DNA of 64,000 nucleotides from Marsupella aquatica (taxonomy: Eukaryota; Marchantiophyta). The position numbers were made by a program, and so were the translations under genes. Shown in pieces: positions 23,450 through 36,635 of this stretch. The DNA lies in assembly GCA_973895155.1 (NCBI GenBank), contig OZ316897.1:22816001-22880000 (forward strand). Reading direction: 5' to 3'. Position 1 is the first letter of the stretch, and every line of letters starts with the position of its first letter. The notes below the pieces were generated by a model that was not told where the DNA came from, ran no database searches, and was given only the letters and a program-made list of their open reading frames with translations.

Positions 23450-25259
23450 TCCCTGGAGTTGTACAATTGAATTCCATTTGCTTCCAGGGTCTGGGCTGGA
23501 GTTATGAGCATCCTCACGTGAATGGTTTGTATGCCAGGTAGACGTCATTGTTACAATACAGAGTTCATGGTGCTGCAGAACAATCCCCTGACAAGCTAAT
23601 CCAGGGAGTCATGTACCAAATGGAAACAACTGAGCTGCACTGGACTACTTCCACACTACATTCAAGATAACCATCTCATGGACGTTCACGGAGCGACTTC
23701 CTGTTCTGTTGGCATTGAGCCTCTTCATCCAGAGCTGTCATGCCATGCCGAGGAACATGTATTTTTAGAAGGATTTTCAAGGCCCACCCATCTCCCATCA
23801 GGTCACGCGAACACACACATACAACAAGATTTTGTTGTGTGCGTATCGATTGAGAAGCTGAATAATGGTGCTTCTTGTATGCTACTCTTGAAGGCTCTGC
23901 CTCGGTAGTTAGTAACGCTATCACCACTCTAGCTGTCATCGCTCATGATTCCGATAACAAGCCCAACGGAAATAAAATCCGTGTGGCAAATATTAAAAAT
24001 TTGTGATGGCTATCGGGAGTGACTTGATAATCCTGGTGTTTTGATCATGCGTCCTGGTCTGTTTGAAAATTAAGTATTAGGAACGAGTTAAGCGACGAGT
24101 GCCTCTTGATGCAGTCTTGTTAAATGTACTATTCAAGACGACATATTAGGTTACTAAAGTTGTTCCCATAAGAGTATCAAGTTGAGTGCTGTGTGACAGC
24201 CATCTTCTACCATTTGAACAGGCGGGTAAAGAGGTGACTTTACCGGCGAGCTTGCAGCTTGTAGGAAGAGTAGAGAGGGTCATGGAATGGAAGCATGAAA
24301 GAATGAGAGGTGGTGTGTAATATCACGGATCTCGTCTCCATTATAGCCGAGGCTTTTTGTACACCTACACCTCGATTCCCTATTTTAAAGCATATCAAGG
24401 AGACTGGCCCTAGCAGCCTCTGCCAGGAGTTTGCCAATCGCGGTGATGCCCACTTAAGTGTATGGCAGAGCACATATAACTCGTTCTTCGAAAATTTACT
24501 GTTTCTGGGAGAGGTTTTCTACTCGAGCAATTACCATGGCATCTGTTTCTTGGCGCTTATGAGATTCGTTATGTCAAGCAAGAATACCACCAGGCAGGCC
24601 ATCCAGGCAAAGATGACTTACTAGTCCATACGGGAGAAAAGGGTCCACACTATGGATCAAGTGAGTTGTAACTAGAAAGCACCATTCTACAAAGTCTGGA
24701 AATGAGGCATGGAAACATATTACCCTCTTAATGATGCCCTTCAACATTTTCCTTCGTACTTTTGAGAGCTTTATGGAGAGGAATGTACACTCATGGGGCA
24801 AGGTAAGATTTTCCTCTGTAATTTTGGGAGCTTCATGGAGAGGGAATGTACAGCCCAGATGTGGGGCAAGGTATTATGAAACTCCCCTACTCCTGCTAAA
24901 GATAGTAAAAATTTAAAAAATCCTCTTAAGCCCTTTAGTGTAGTAACGCCCTCTGATGGCAATATGGGCATTAATGGCCCCTAAAGCTCCATTTTGGGGG
25001 CTGCCATGGCCCACAATGCCCACTTACCAGTGCGTTATGACAGACTTTAAGATACTTTTGAGGATCCCAGCCCAAAGGGCAGTTTGGCTGACAACTCATG
25101 AACTACCGTCTGGCCTATCCAAAACTATACATGGAAAAGAAACTTCAAAATTGACATTAGAAGAGTACTCTCAATTACTTAGTAGAGTACTCAAAGTCAG
25201 CAGGAAGTTCAGTGCACACAAGAAAGGTGAAAGCATACAATATTCCAGACTTCAATAGT
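23450..25259. other. 3' flank and intergenic DNA with a 60-bp duplication
   Basis: No gene recognised. The stretch TTGAGAGCTTTATGGAGAGG...ATGGGGCAAGG (about 24757-24802) is repeated, diverged, at about 24823-24871. Scattered frames under 105 residues look random. Confidence 0.45.
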
Positions 25260-25605
25260 GAGTCAAAACTCCAGTCCCAAGTGCCTATCTAATTTAAAAG
25301 CCCTATCGATCTTCGTTCATTATTAGAAAGTGAGACACTCCACCCATTTTGGGTAGGATCACTCTTCACAATACAATAATGCCCTTGTTCAAGTCTTCCT
25401 TGCAGTCCAATTTTCGGTTTGAAGACACCAAATAATTTCCATCATTGAGATTAGGTGTCCTACTTCCCATTCTCAGGTTGCAGCAAACTGTGGATCCAAG
25501 GAAACCCCCCACACCCATGTCTACGACGCTCAGGAATTGAACCCTCAGCCATTAGACAACGCCTCAAATGCAAACAGGCTGGCAAGGCATTCTAGCTATC
25601 AAAGA
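25260..25605 (-). mobile_element. Possible tRNA-derived SINE
   Basis: On the minus strand a box-B-like motif GGTTCAATTCC (25533-25543) follows a box-A-like motif GATAGCTAGAATG (25589-25601) at about the spacing found in tRNA-derived promoters. Downstream sequence (GTAGACATGGGTGTGGGG) resembles the body of plant SINEs. I see no clear A-rich tail or target duplication, so the boundaries are guesses and the call is tentative. Confidence 0.3.
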
Positions 25606-25704
25606 TTCAACTCTGCGGCAGGACGAGGATCGGATGTAGAATGTGATGTAGCTGGGACCTCTCACGTGATAGTTTTGGAACTTGGATTGGAGCGAGTGTC
25701 TTAG

Positions 25705-27564
<1,860 letters not shown>

Positions 27565-29143
27565 TCCTTGTTATGTGGTCCAAGAGAGAACATGATGTCC
27601 CCGTGTGGAAATCGCAAGTGCCCTAGAAATTTGGTGATTACCTCAATGCATTCTTTTCATTGGCAAGCCCCTTGATAGTTGCATCCTCCTCAATCTATGC
27701 TGAGACTGAAATCCTTCAACATCAGAGAAAGCGCTACGGTCCCGTGTCATAGGCAAATGCAGATCCTTAGCTTGTCAAATCTGTCAACTTCCGTGAAATC
27801 AGAATGTCGCCATAGTAAGTCTAATTATGAAGAGGGATGGTTTGTCTCGTGTTGTGAATCTCAGTGTCTAAGGGGAGTGCGACGACTCGTGAAGACCGGT
27901 GAGCTGTGCCTTTTAGTGTCCTGGCAATCAGTCAGTGTGTCTCATTCTCTTTCCCTGTTTTGGACAAATTGATGCTCGAGTTCTTTCTGTAGAGGCTGTC
28001 ATGGCGGAAACTGTTGCACCATTGGTGGCTGTCTGCATTACAAAGCAAGCTTCGTGCAACTATTGTGCGCAATAATACAATGAAAATATAAAAAGTATCG
28101 TCGGGCCGCTTCAGGGTCTACGACACTTCAGAATTAGCAATTGTAAGTGGTGGAAAGCTCGTCCAAGTAACTTCGGGGAAAATCGACTTTGAAACGTCTG
28201 GGGATAACGGACTGCCATCGTTTAAAAGGTCTTCCAGATAGGCGGAAGAAGTTTTGGGGCTCTACGACACTTTGAGATTGAACGGTGCCGTGATCTTGAA
28301 CCTCTTGTGGGTATCCTTCGGCGTCTTCAGCCCCTTGAACATTTGACAGTATTCGGTAGGAAGCAGTCGGAAATAGGCGCTCTCCAGCAAACCGATGCTC
28401 TAGACCGGATAGATCTCCAATTAAATGACTTGTGCTTGGGTCAAATGACTTGTTCTTGGGTTTCGGTCCACAACTATTACGGGCTGCAAGTGACTATACA
28501 TTGGAGCCAGTTGCACATAACCAACTCTTCGGTCCGATTTCCATGGTCGCCGAGGGAGAAAATTGTCGTACGTTTTCTCCTGGACTCAATGCCAATTATA
28601 GCTCATAAGTGTAGTATTCTGTAAACATATCTTTTCTTCCTGCGATCTTAAGTAAAGCATGACAACACGGAATCTGCTAGGGGTGATATCCCCAAGTCAT
28701 GAAGACTCTTCCGTCCTTCCACAATACTCATCCACACCCTGCCTTTTGAGATTAACCATCCTCGCATTCACTTATGAGGAGTCCAACAGCCATATACATT
28801 TTATACAAACTACTGAAAACGGTAGCTCAAAATCGCACTAATTGAGGACCCAAATTGCTCTGCGTCATATAATACATATAAGTTCTCCTTCCACGAGCCT
28901 CATCAGGGACGAGCCTAAAAGCCCTTCGCATCTGGGCTATCTAGCTTGCCTGTTAGCCCATGGATCACTATGGGAGTTCTGTTCTCTAGGCTAAGCAGAG
29001 TACATCTAACCAAAGTGCACGAACCTACATTACGGCCCACCGCTGGGAATGTACATTACTCCTAATTATTAAAAACGTCATATTCATCGTAACCCTAATT
29101 TTGATGATTGTCGCTCAGCAAACAAATCGAAGTTATGATCATG
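27565..29143. other. Intergenic DNA, no gene seen
   Basis: The first part is probably the 3' UTR of the acetyltransferase gene, and the last part should hold the 3' UTR of the leftward small membrane-protein gene. Two small direct repeats are visible: AAATGACTTGTGCTTGGGTC then AAATGACTTGTTCTTGGG (about 28421-28460), and CTACGACACTT (about 28118 and 28262). No other structure was recognised. Confidence 0.45.
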
Positions 29144-29386
29144 TCAAAAGAGACCTCCAAAGATAACAACCCAAAGAATGACACCAAGAATTACACAAAT
29201 TTTGACCTTTTTCCCGTCCTGTGTCTGTTGGGCTAGCACTTCTTCATGTGTCAATCTTCGAATGGGAATCTCCTCAAGTGCTGGTGGTCTTCGTTGTCGC
29301 AGAGTAGAATTGTGCTGATTGACCCATTCTTTGTACAGAGGATCTACCGATGGTGAATTGTGCTGAAAGAGGTCATTCAGATCCAT
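29144..29386 (-). CDS. Small tail-anchored membrane protein of unknown function
   Basis: Intronless frame of 80 residues starting at the ATG at 29386 (the two codons before it are TTG and CTA). The body is soluble and charged, with an Arg/Pro-rich middle (about residues 32-46, including RQRRPPALEEIPIRR) and an acidic/Gln stretch (LTHEEVLAQQTQ). The last 20 residues (CVILGVILWVVIFGGLF) are a clear membrane span preceded by Lys residues (GKKVK), the plan of a tail-anchored protein facing the cytosol. I do not recognise the family and assign no function. Support for a real gene is the non-random composition, the well-formed C-terminal anchor and the ordinary length of such proteins; it could also be the last exon of a longer gene. 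Confidence 0.55.
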   Translation of the reverse strand: MDLNDLFQHNSPSVDPLYKEWVNQHNSTLRQRRPPALEEIPIRRLTHEEVLAQQTQDGKKVKICVILGVILWVVIFGGLF

Positions 29387-30033
29387 TAGCAAACGAGTAA
29401 GGGCTCAAATGTAGAAGGACAGAGGCAGGACCAGAGTACCAGAAAGCGTTGTGCTGGAGAGACGAACGAGCTGTTTTACAGTGGTGTGATGCTCTGGCTG
29501 GTCGAGAGAACACCGATTGTCTTAAGAATCCGGCAATTATCCTTTCCTCCTCTGCGACCTAAATAATGTGCAAAGAGCTTCACCCACCGGAAGAATCTGA
29601 CGTGTATTTCCAGAGCTTCAAAACAAACACGCGGGAGTTCCAAACACACGACTCAGAGCCCCAAATTCAACACTTCAGAGATCCAATCCCAACAATTCCA
29701 GAGCTGGAAACCCGCGAGATGTCAGAAAGTCACATTCCACCACTCCAGAGCTCCGAATCCACCGTTCAGAGCTGTGCACCTGGGATTGAACCTGATATTC
29801 GAGGGGTCTGTCCGTCATCCGCCGATCGGTCTTCACAGTGCCATCAGCCAGACAACGGCATAGTCTCGCTCTAAATTCGTGAAGCAAAAAGCTCGAGAGG
29901 AGACGCTCTAAATTCGTGAAGCAAAAAGCTCGAGAGGAGAAATGTCGATATCTTGGGTGCAACGAGCCTCTGCACCCAAACTCCACCAAATGCTGAAACG
30001 AATTCACGAGAATTACACACATCAAGTATGACA
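29387..30033. other. Upstream region of the small membrane-protein gene, with a 36-bp tandem duplication
   Basis: The 36-bp unit GCTCTAAATTCGTGAAGCAA... (29869-29904) is repeated exactly at 29905-29940. A rightward frame of 102 residues (29566-29874) is rich in Glu, Ser and Pro and resembles no known family; it is more likely promoter or leader DNA of the leftward gene. Confidence 0.5.
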
Positions 30034-30610
30034 CTCACAAGCGTCTGACACTGTCATTCAGTATAATGGAGACACGAACTTTACACTGTCACAATACACT
30101 CAGAGCCGTATAGTGTCATGACATGGACAGTGTAAAAGGTTATATACACGCTAACTGTGGTAACCAAGAGAACCCAACTCCTTTGGCTGAATGAGATGGG
30201 AGGCAGCTGCATGGACAGAGCTCTACTCTCACAAGCGTCTGACACTGTTAGTCAGACTAATGGAGACACCAACTTTACAATGTCATAATACACTCAGAGC
30301 CGTATAGTGTCATGACATGGAAAGTGTAAAAGGTTATGTACACGCTAACCCGTGGTAACCAAGAGAACCCAATTCCTTTGGCTGAAGGAGATGGGAGGCA
30401 GCTGCATGGACAGAGTTAGACTCTCACAAGCGTCTGATACTGTTAGTCAGTATAATGGAGACATGAACTTTAAACTGTCACAATACACTCAGAGCTGTAT
30501 AGTGTCATGACATGGAAAGTGTAAAAGGTTATATACATGCTAACTGTAACCAAGAGAACCCAACTCCTTTGGCTGAATGAGGTGGGAGGCAGCTGCTTGG
30601 ACAGAGTTCC
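30034..30610. repeat. Three-copy 195-bp tandem repeat
   Basis: Three copies begin at the phrase CTCACAAGCGTCTGA at about 30034, 30228 and 30423 (periods 194 and 195 bp). Each holds ACTCAGAGCCGTATAGTGTC, ATGACATGGA(A/C)AGTGTAAAAGG and GGGAGGCAGCTGC. The copies differ by a few percent, so the array is fairly young. The unit is not obviously coding. Its short internal inverted words (TAGTGTC / GACAGTG) may form small hairpins. Confidence 0.85.
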
Positions 30611-33600
30611 GAAGGAATCCACTCAAAACCTTCTATTCTCAGTCACATGCATTTTTACATGCTCCCAATAATTAAACGACGACTGGCCATATATAAGGGG
30701 GAAGTGTCAAGATCTCCCCCTTTTTACCATATTTCACTCACTTTTCTCCTCTACCATGCCAGTTTGTTTCACAATTTCAGGAAAAACAAACCACTTTTAA
30801 TGGTAGCTACTAGCTTTGAAGGGCAGGCCAGTTTGGTTCAAGAGAAGTGTAGAATGTGCCATCCAAGTAAATTCAACTGTTTCATTTGTGTCCGCCAGGT
30901 TTTCCCTTGTCCATCCTGGCTTCCACTTCAGATCTTGTATGAGATTTTCTCCTTTTCCATGAAAAAATGGTTATTGGAGTCCCATACCCCCGAGCTAGGC
31001 TGGTCAAGAGGTGTCCGGCCAAAGTCTCAGAACCTGGTGCCAGGAGGTTACGGCTGTAGGAAAGGACTTAACCAGGCCTCTCAAGCATCTCGGAAAAGTA
31101 AACCAAAAAATTACCAAAAGAAGGCCTTTCACTTTGCAAAAACAGATTAAAGGAGGACCAAAAAGTTGACAAAAAGAGTGTCAATTTCTGGGTCAAGGAT
31201 GCTCTTAACATCAAAAACACTACGCCAATTTTGAGTTTCTAGAGAAGAAAATAATGGCTCCCACTTGACCCTTATCACCAGAACACGTGCCTTGAACTCT
31301 TGGCCTCTTGTCATAGATCATTTGCACATTTTTTACCATTATAAAACCCCATGACTTGTAGAGGTGATCAGAGTTAGAGGGATATGGCTTTCAGGCCAGT
31401 TTGCTTTTGACAGGAAGACATTGTAGCAGTCAACTCAAAGTTGTTCCCTTTTTGTTGAGGTATTCTATGTTGCAAGCAAACAGGAGATTTTGATAGCTAG
31501 GAGATTTTGATAGCGAGACAATAATAGTTCCAAATTTCAGTTACTTTTTGATGCCTTTTACATTTTTTGTGGTTTTTTAAAGGCTGCAGATGGCTAGCGA
31601 GCTCGCTAGCAAAAAGGGAGTCCCCAAAAGGGATGTTACCAACCAGGTAGTTGATAGCGAGACAGTTGCATGTAGAAAAATAGGGGTCATGCAAGAATTG
31701 TTTTTGCTCGTGCAAGGAAAAAATTTACTGTTTACTCGCACGTTACAATTACCCCTTTTTGTTTCTGTACAATATTCCTTTTGAGGGAGTGTGTCCACTT
31801 TCTCTTAGACTCTTTTTGGGAGGCAATTACACATATTTCAATAGACTGTGGTTTGTAAAGAAACAGGCCCTTGTCTTGTTGAGGTTCCATGTGATCAATA
31901 TCTCATTCAGAAAGTTCTAAGTGGTCTCTCGGGTGACCTATTTGCTGAAAGACAAGGGATACAAAAGGAATGGAAATGGGCCTGCAATCAATAGCTGAGC
32001 GTTCTCAGACTCATAACATGAGACACCTGGGTGGTCTCCTAGTGCTAGCAGACCTGTCGCAAAGGTTGAGATGAAGGTTATAAGGCAAAGGGTTCCCTTG
32101 TGAACAGAACAGTGTACAACGTGAAATGGGTAATTTGCTTTGAGTAGGGTTGGAAGACCCCTACATGATTGAACCACATCAACTCAATGTCAATTAATAG
32201 TAACTGTTAGGGGCTGAGTGTTGATAGCCACATCATTCTTGTGTGACGCAAGCATGGTTACACCTGTTTGTCTCCAGCAAATCATTTTTGTTTATTGTAA
32301 ACAGTGATGACAGAAAAGACAATTAAATACTCCAAACAAGAGGGATGGTTTCAGGCAAGTCCCAAAACACAACTTGTCCTATTTGGAGCACTCATCTGGT
32401 TCGAACTACTTTACTCAAATCTCTATTAGCCCAATGCTAGTGCATTGCACAAATGATGTCAAGGCGAGTCAAACAATGCAGGTGAGACAAAGAAGTGGTT
32501 GAGACATCTTATGTGTTGTTGCAATCATCCCAACCACGTTTATCATTCTTAAATTATTGTCCAGAATGAGTGTGTACCTTAGTGCCAGGCGAGAGGGTTC
32601 CAGCCGATGCAACAGTCATAAAAATCCCAGGATTTAGTCATGGTGAAAACTCAATTCCTAAAACAGACCACACACAATGTTTGGGAAGGATCACATATTA
32701 TAGTGTTTGATCAGGACCCTGTATTATATTAAAAACTTTAATAACATGCTATATAGCCCAATGCCCACATGTTGCATGCTTGTCATTGGGGCTATGTTGT
32801 CATGGGGAGGGCAGGGGCCGCACAAGAGAGGAGGCCGTGGCAGGGTGTCTCGGGATCAGGCATGGTCGCCTGCCACTAAGAGGGGGAGATTATTTTCCAT
32901 TTAGTTTACCCTGTTTTAGTGTTTCCCCTCTCCTGCATCCTCCCTTTCTTTCCATCCTCTCTCCCTCTTTCCCTCCCTTTCTTCAACATCTATAACACAG
33001 TGCCAAAGGGCATAAAATGTCAAACCAGGAGACATAATCCCAATGGCAAAGCAGCCAATGAAGGGGGGGAAGGAGGTGAAAGGGCCCCAAAAAGACCAAA
33101 GGGTCCAACAAGCCAAGCGGTCCCCAACGGGGTCCCCAACCAAAAGCCAATAAAGGAACAAAACACAAAAAAGGAACCTACAAAGAAGCCGTGAAGACTA
33201 ACAGCCTACTGAGTGCAGAACAGAAATGTCTGGTAGATCTCCGGAGTAAACCGCATAGGAGGTCACTAAGTGGAAACTGCTGAGAGAAAGATTTTAAAAA
33301 GAGAAAGAATGAAGAAAAATGAAAATTATCCCAAAGTAAAAAAGAAGAGTACCCACGTCCATAGAAAAAGCCAAAAAAAACTCTCGTACCAATGTACTTC
33401 ACATGCAAGGTTATATGCTACAAACTACTCACCTAGCACATGTACCTTGTACTTACCTATTGGAGAAGCAAGTATATTCATTGGCTTATCCCTTCAAGTT
33501 ATTCCCAGGGTGTCACAAACTCTTGAATACTTGCTCTTCCTTTCCAAGTTTTATAAACCAAAGATGGGGAGGTTTTGGCTGGATGTGATTGATTTAGAGT

Positions 33601-33673
33601 GGCTTTACTAGCAGTTGGGGGCACTTGTGACTTTTTTCTACAAAAGCAATATTACCAGGCAAACTGGAGTGTA
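30611..33673. other. AT-rich intergenic DNA, no gene recognised
   Basis: The largest frame (30647-31150, +, 167 residues) starts right after the repeat array, has a basic tail and no domain I know; I do not call it. A small duplication AGGAGATTTTGATAGC (about 31480 and 31499) is visible. A pyrimidine-rich, CT-repetitive stretch lies at about 32922-32985. Nothing else was identified. Confidence 0.4.
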
Positions 33674-33930
33674 CTTTTTTTCTTCTTCTTTTGCCTTGAA
33701 AGCCAAAAGCAAAGCAGACCCATCCAACAGAGGATAGATTTTTTGCTCCAGAGCATGCCCTTTTATGTAGGGTAGCCACAAGGGGACAATACCCAGGGAA
33801 CCTACAGGGCCCCAGACCAGGAGGGAGAGAGGGTCTTCCCCCTCCCCTTGCCTGTGGAATGAGTATTGAACTTGGGACCCTTCAATTCTAGGCCATCCCC
33901 TGGCCAATTGACCAAGCTACAGTAGTTGTT
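33674..33930 (-). mobile_element. tRNA-derived SINE
   Basis: Read on the minus strand: GTAGCTTGGTCAATTGGCC (box A, about 33904-33919), then AGTTCAATACTC (box B, 33861-33872) about 32 bp on, as in a tRNA promoter. A G-rich body with CCCTGTAGGTTCCC follows, and the element ends in AAAGAAGAAGAAAAAAA (33674-33692), an A-rich tail. This order matches plant SINEs. I did not see a clean target duplication, so the ends are approximate. Confidence 0.55.
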
Positions 33931-36331
33931 TCTTGTGCCCCTTTTTGTTCTAAGCATTGACTGGCTCCCTATCAAATTTCTTTTAAGATGATCTTCAATG
34001 AATGCAAATAGTTTGAAGGATGGAAAAGTTTGGAAATGGGGGACCAGCTGTAGCTAGAGGTGGTTTAAAATTCTAGACAGAACAAGCAGTCCAAGTATGG
34101 GCCCACTGCTTGCCATGTAGGATAGACAGGGTCCACAACTCCACATAACATTACCGTGCCATGTAGGATGGAAGGCAGGGAATGGACAATGGGCCCCAGT
34201 TCTTTTCAAGCCTCTGTAGCATTTTCCACCCATTAGAGGGTCCAGATTTGATCTTAGAGGGAATAAAAAGAGGGCAATAAACGGCTCTCATCGTCTTGTA
34301 AGGCACGCTGACTTGATGAGAACCTGAGATTTTTCCTTGGTTGTTAAAACACGAAAGGAGACCCAAAAGGACAAAAGGTAACTGAAAGATTTGATGCAGT
34401 GGTCCCAATAATGACCGGCGGGCTCAAAGATCGACCTGCTATGGTGAAGGCCCTGATGCACCTGGCACCTGGCTTGCGCTCGTGACAGATTAGGGGCTCA
34501 TTGGCCTTCTTGCCCACAGAATTTGTGGTTTGCATTGGACCAGAGCTCACACTATAACCATTACTGTGACTTTCACTTTTTGAGAATCATCATCATTTCC
34601 TGTCTCTGGAATCCGCATTTCAGTAACGCATTACAGTCGTGCAGTAAAGTCGATGGAAGGCCACAGCGAACACGAAAAGTGCCAACGGAGGACCCCACAA
34701 TCGAATTGGTCACACTCTACAATCTGTTGTGGTGTTCTATAGACCATAGACTCATCACTCATAGAGGCACAAAGAGTTTGGGCATTTGGTCTCCAGAAAG
34801 ACAAAATTGATGGGTGCCGCATGATTTGCTTGGTCTGTATAGCACATTACTGATTACTCGTCCGCCAGTGCCAGCTGCGACAGCGGTTGTCTGACCTGTT
34901 CACCCTCCGCGAATTTATGTATTCTTGTCAATACGGTTTAGGGTGAACGCGAATCACAGGCTGGTAGCCATCCTAGAGTCTCATATTCTAATTTCGTGGA
35001 GGGAGTGTAGTTACAGTCATTGTGTGCTCGCAGTGTAATGTACAGTCTACCCAAAATTTTGATGCAGATATTCCCGATGAAGTTTTAGAAGTTAGAGAGG
35101 GTGGCTTTACAATAGGTTGGGGCCACTTTCAGTTCTTTTTGGCGAGCATTTTGGATTCAAGATGTGATCAAGGTCATCCATTGGGGGTTCCATTTTGAAG
35201 CTAACCTCTTGCCTATGTACATGGAGTGGAGTGGGGTCCAACTTTTGCTTATGTGAAGCGCATTTTTGTCCCAAATTTTAGACCATCTGGCTTGGAGGTC
35301 TCTTCATCTGGCAGCTAACCCTTGGTCCATTCTTATTTTGAGTCTTTTAAATCAAAAGTGTACCCACGTGCTGCTCATCACATCTTCTCTTGTCATAACA
35401 AGAAGAATCTTAGCCAAAACAGTATGTCATATTTTGTTGAAATGGGTCCCCAACATGTCTCCTAACAAATTATTCTAGCACTTGACTAGAGACTGGGGGC
35501 GGGGCACAAAATGATTCCGAACTCTCCTTAGGTAACTATCTTTAGGACATCAAATGGCTGATACATTACAGGGTCTGGTCAAGCCACCCTGAAATGCGGG
35601 ATTCCAGGGACTTACTGTATTTGGTGGGCTTTCGCATCGCAAGACTTCTGGTAAATAAACTGCACCCCACGCCGTCGGGTCCGTGAGCTGACAGATGACT
35701 GATGACCACTGCAAAGTGCAAACACTCGGCAGATATTTGGATGTTTCCCTTGCATGAAGGTCCAGCCTGGCAGCGCACATTGGCGTCGCCCATGACCACT
35801 GCTCCTCTACTGTTGTCAGCGGCTGTTCAATGCTGTATACAGGATCAAGCAAGGTCCGTCCCAAGGAGGCGCCATCTGCTTCCGGGTGAGAAGGGTCCTG
35901 GGTGTACAATCTGCATGATTGTCTTGATGCTGTCAGTTTGCCTGGTGAGTGCCACGGTAAACGTCATTTACGTCAATTGGGTATCAGTTTTATAGCAGTT
36001 TGAGACGAAGGTCCGAACTCAAGGCCCACAATAGCGGTTTGAGCAATGACAGTGATGAAGAAATCTGAATTTTTGACGAATCCATTTCTAAAATAGCACT
36101 CCCATGCGATTCGTCTTCGCACGGTTCGTTACAGTTTTGACATCAAGCTTATATGATTAGATAACTTCTCATAATAAAGTATGTAATCGGTGGTAAAATC
36201 TGAGATTGCGGACGACTTGCACTGACATCTATTCTCAGCCGGTCTACTTTAGATCATTGCAACTTATTTAGTCAAGAGTCCAAATTGGAATCTAAGCATC
36301 AGCGCTTTTCTTTAGAACAACCAGCAAACTG
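33931..36331. other. Intergenic DNA with a possible pogo-like transposase scrap
   Basis: No gene. On the minus strand at about 34385-34525 the frame reads NSVGKKANEPLICHERKPG and IRAFTIAGRSLSPPVIIG. This order recalls the 'GKK...NA.G..LPP..I' stretch of pogo-type DDE transposases, but the match is short and from memory. The rest shows no coding or repeat structure I can name. Confidence 0.35.
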
Positions 36332-36378
36332 GCCCTTTCCAGTATCTGTGATGGTGCCCTTTCCAGTATCTGTGATGC
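36332..36378. repeat. 24-bp tandem duplication
   Basis: GCCCTTTCCAGTATCTGTGA occurs at 36332 and again at 36356, a perfect short tandem duplication lying immediately before the tRNA-like array. Confidence 0.7.
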
Positions 36379-36381
36379 TGG

Positions 36382-36635
36382 TTAAATGGTCGTGATTTGT
36401 CGAGACTCGAACTGTTCGAGATTGTTACTCTGGGAGAATCTTACCATTAAACTACATCTTAAAATTGATTAAATGGTCATGATTTGTCGAGACTCGAACT
36501 GTTCGAGATTGTTACTCTGGGAGAATCTTACCATTAAGCTACATCTTAAAATTGATTAAATGGTCATGATTTGTCGAGACTCGAACTGTTCGAGATTGTT
36601 ACTCTGGAAGAATCTTACCATTAAACTACATCTTC
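36382..36635 (-). repeat. Three-copy 87-bp tandem repeat with tRNA-like promoter boxes
   Basis: Copies begin with TTAAATGGTC at 36382, 36469 and 36556, a perfect 87-bp period with only a few differences. On the minus strand each copy reads TGTAGTTTAATGGTAAGA (box A like) and about 30 bp later CAGTTCGAGTCTCG (box B like), spaced as in tRNA genes for Asp or Gly. The arms do not pair well (the T-stem and acceptor stem are imperfect), so these are tRNA-derived pseudogenes or SINE heads rather than working tRNAs. CTCGAACAGTTCGAG is a strong hairpin in each copy. Confidence 0.6.

Noticed and set aside
30647-31150. Rightward 167-residue frame after the 195-bp array
   Set aside because: Starts with ATG but has no domain, no splice partner and ordinary AT-rich composition; kept only as an unnamed frame.
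32780-33194. Rightward frames in a CT-rich and purine-rich stretch
   Set aside because: Low-complexity sequence with no recognisable domain.
36382-36635. Functional tRNA cluster
   Set aside because: Promoter-like boxes are present, but acceptor and T stems pair poorly, so I report a tRNA-like repeat rather than tRNA genes.
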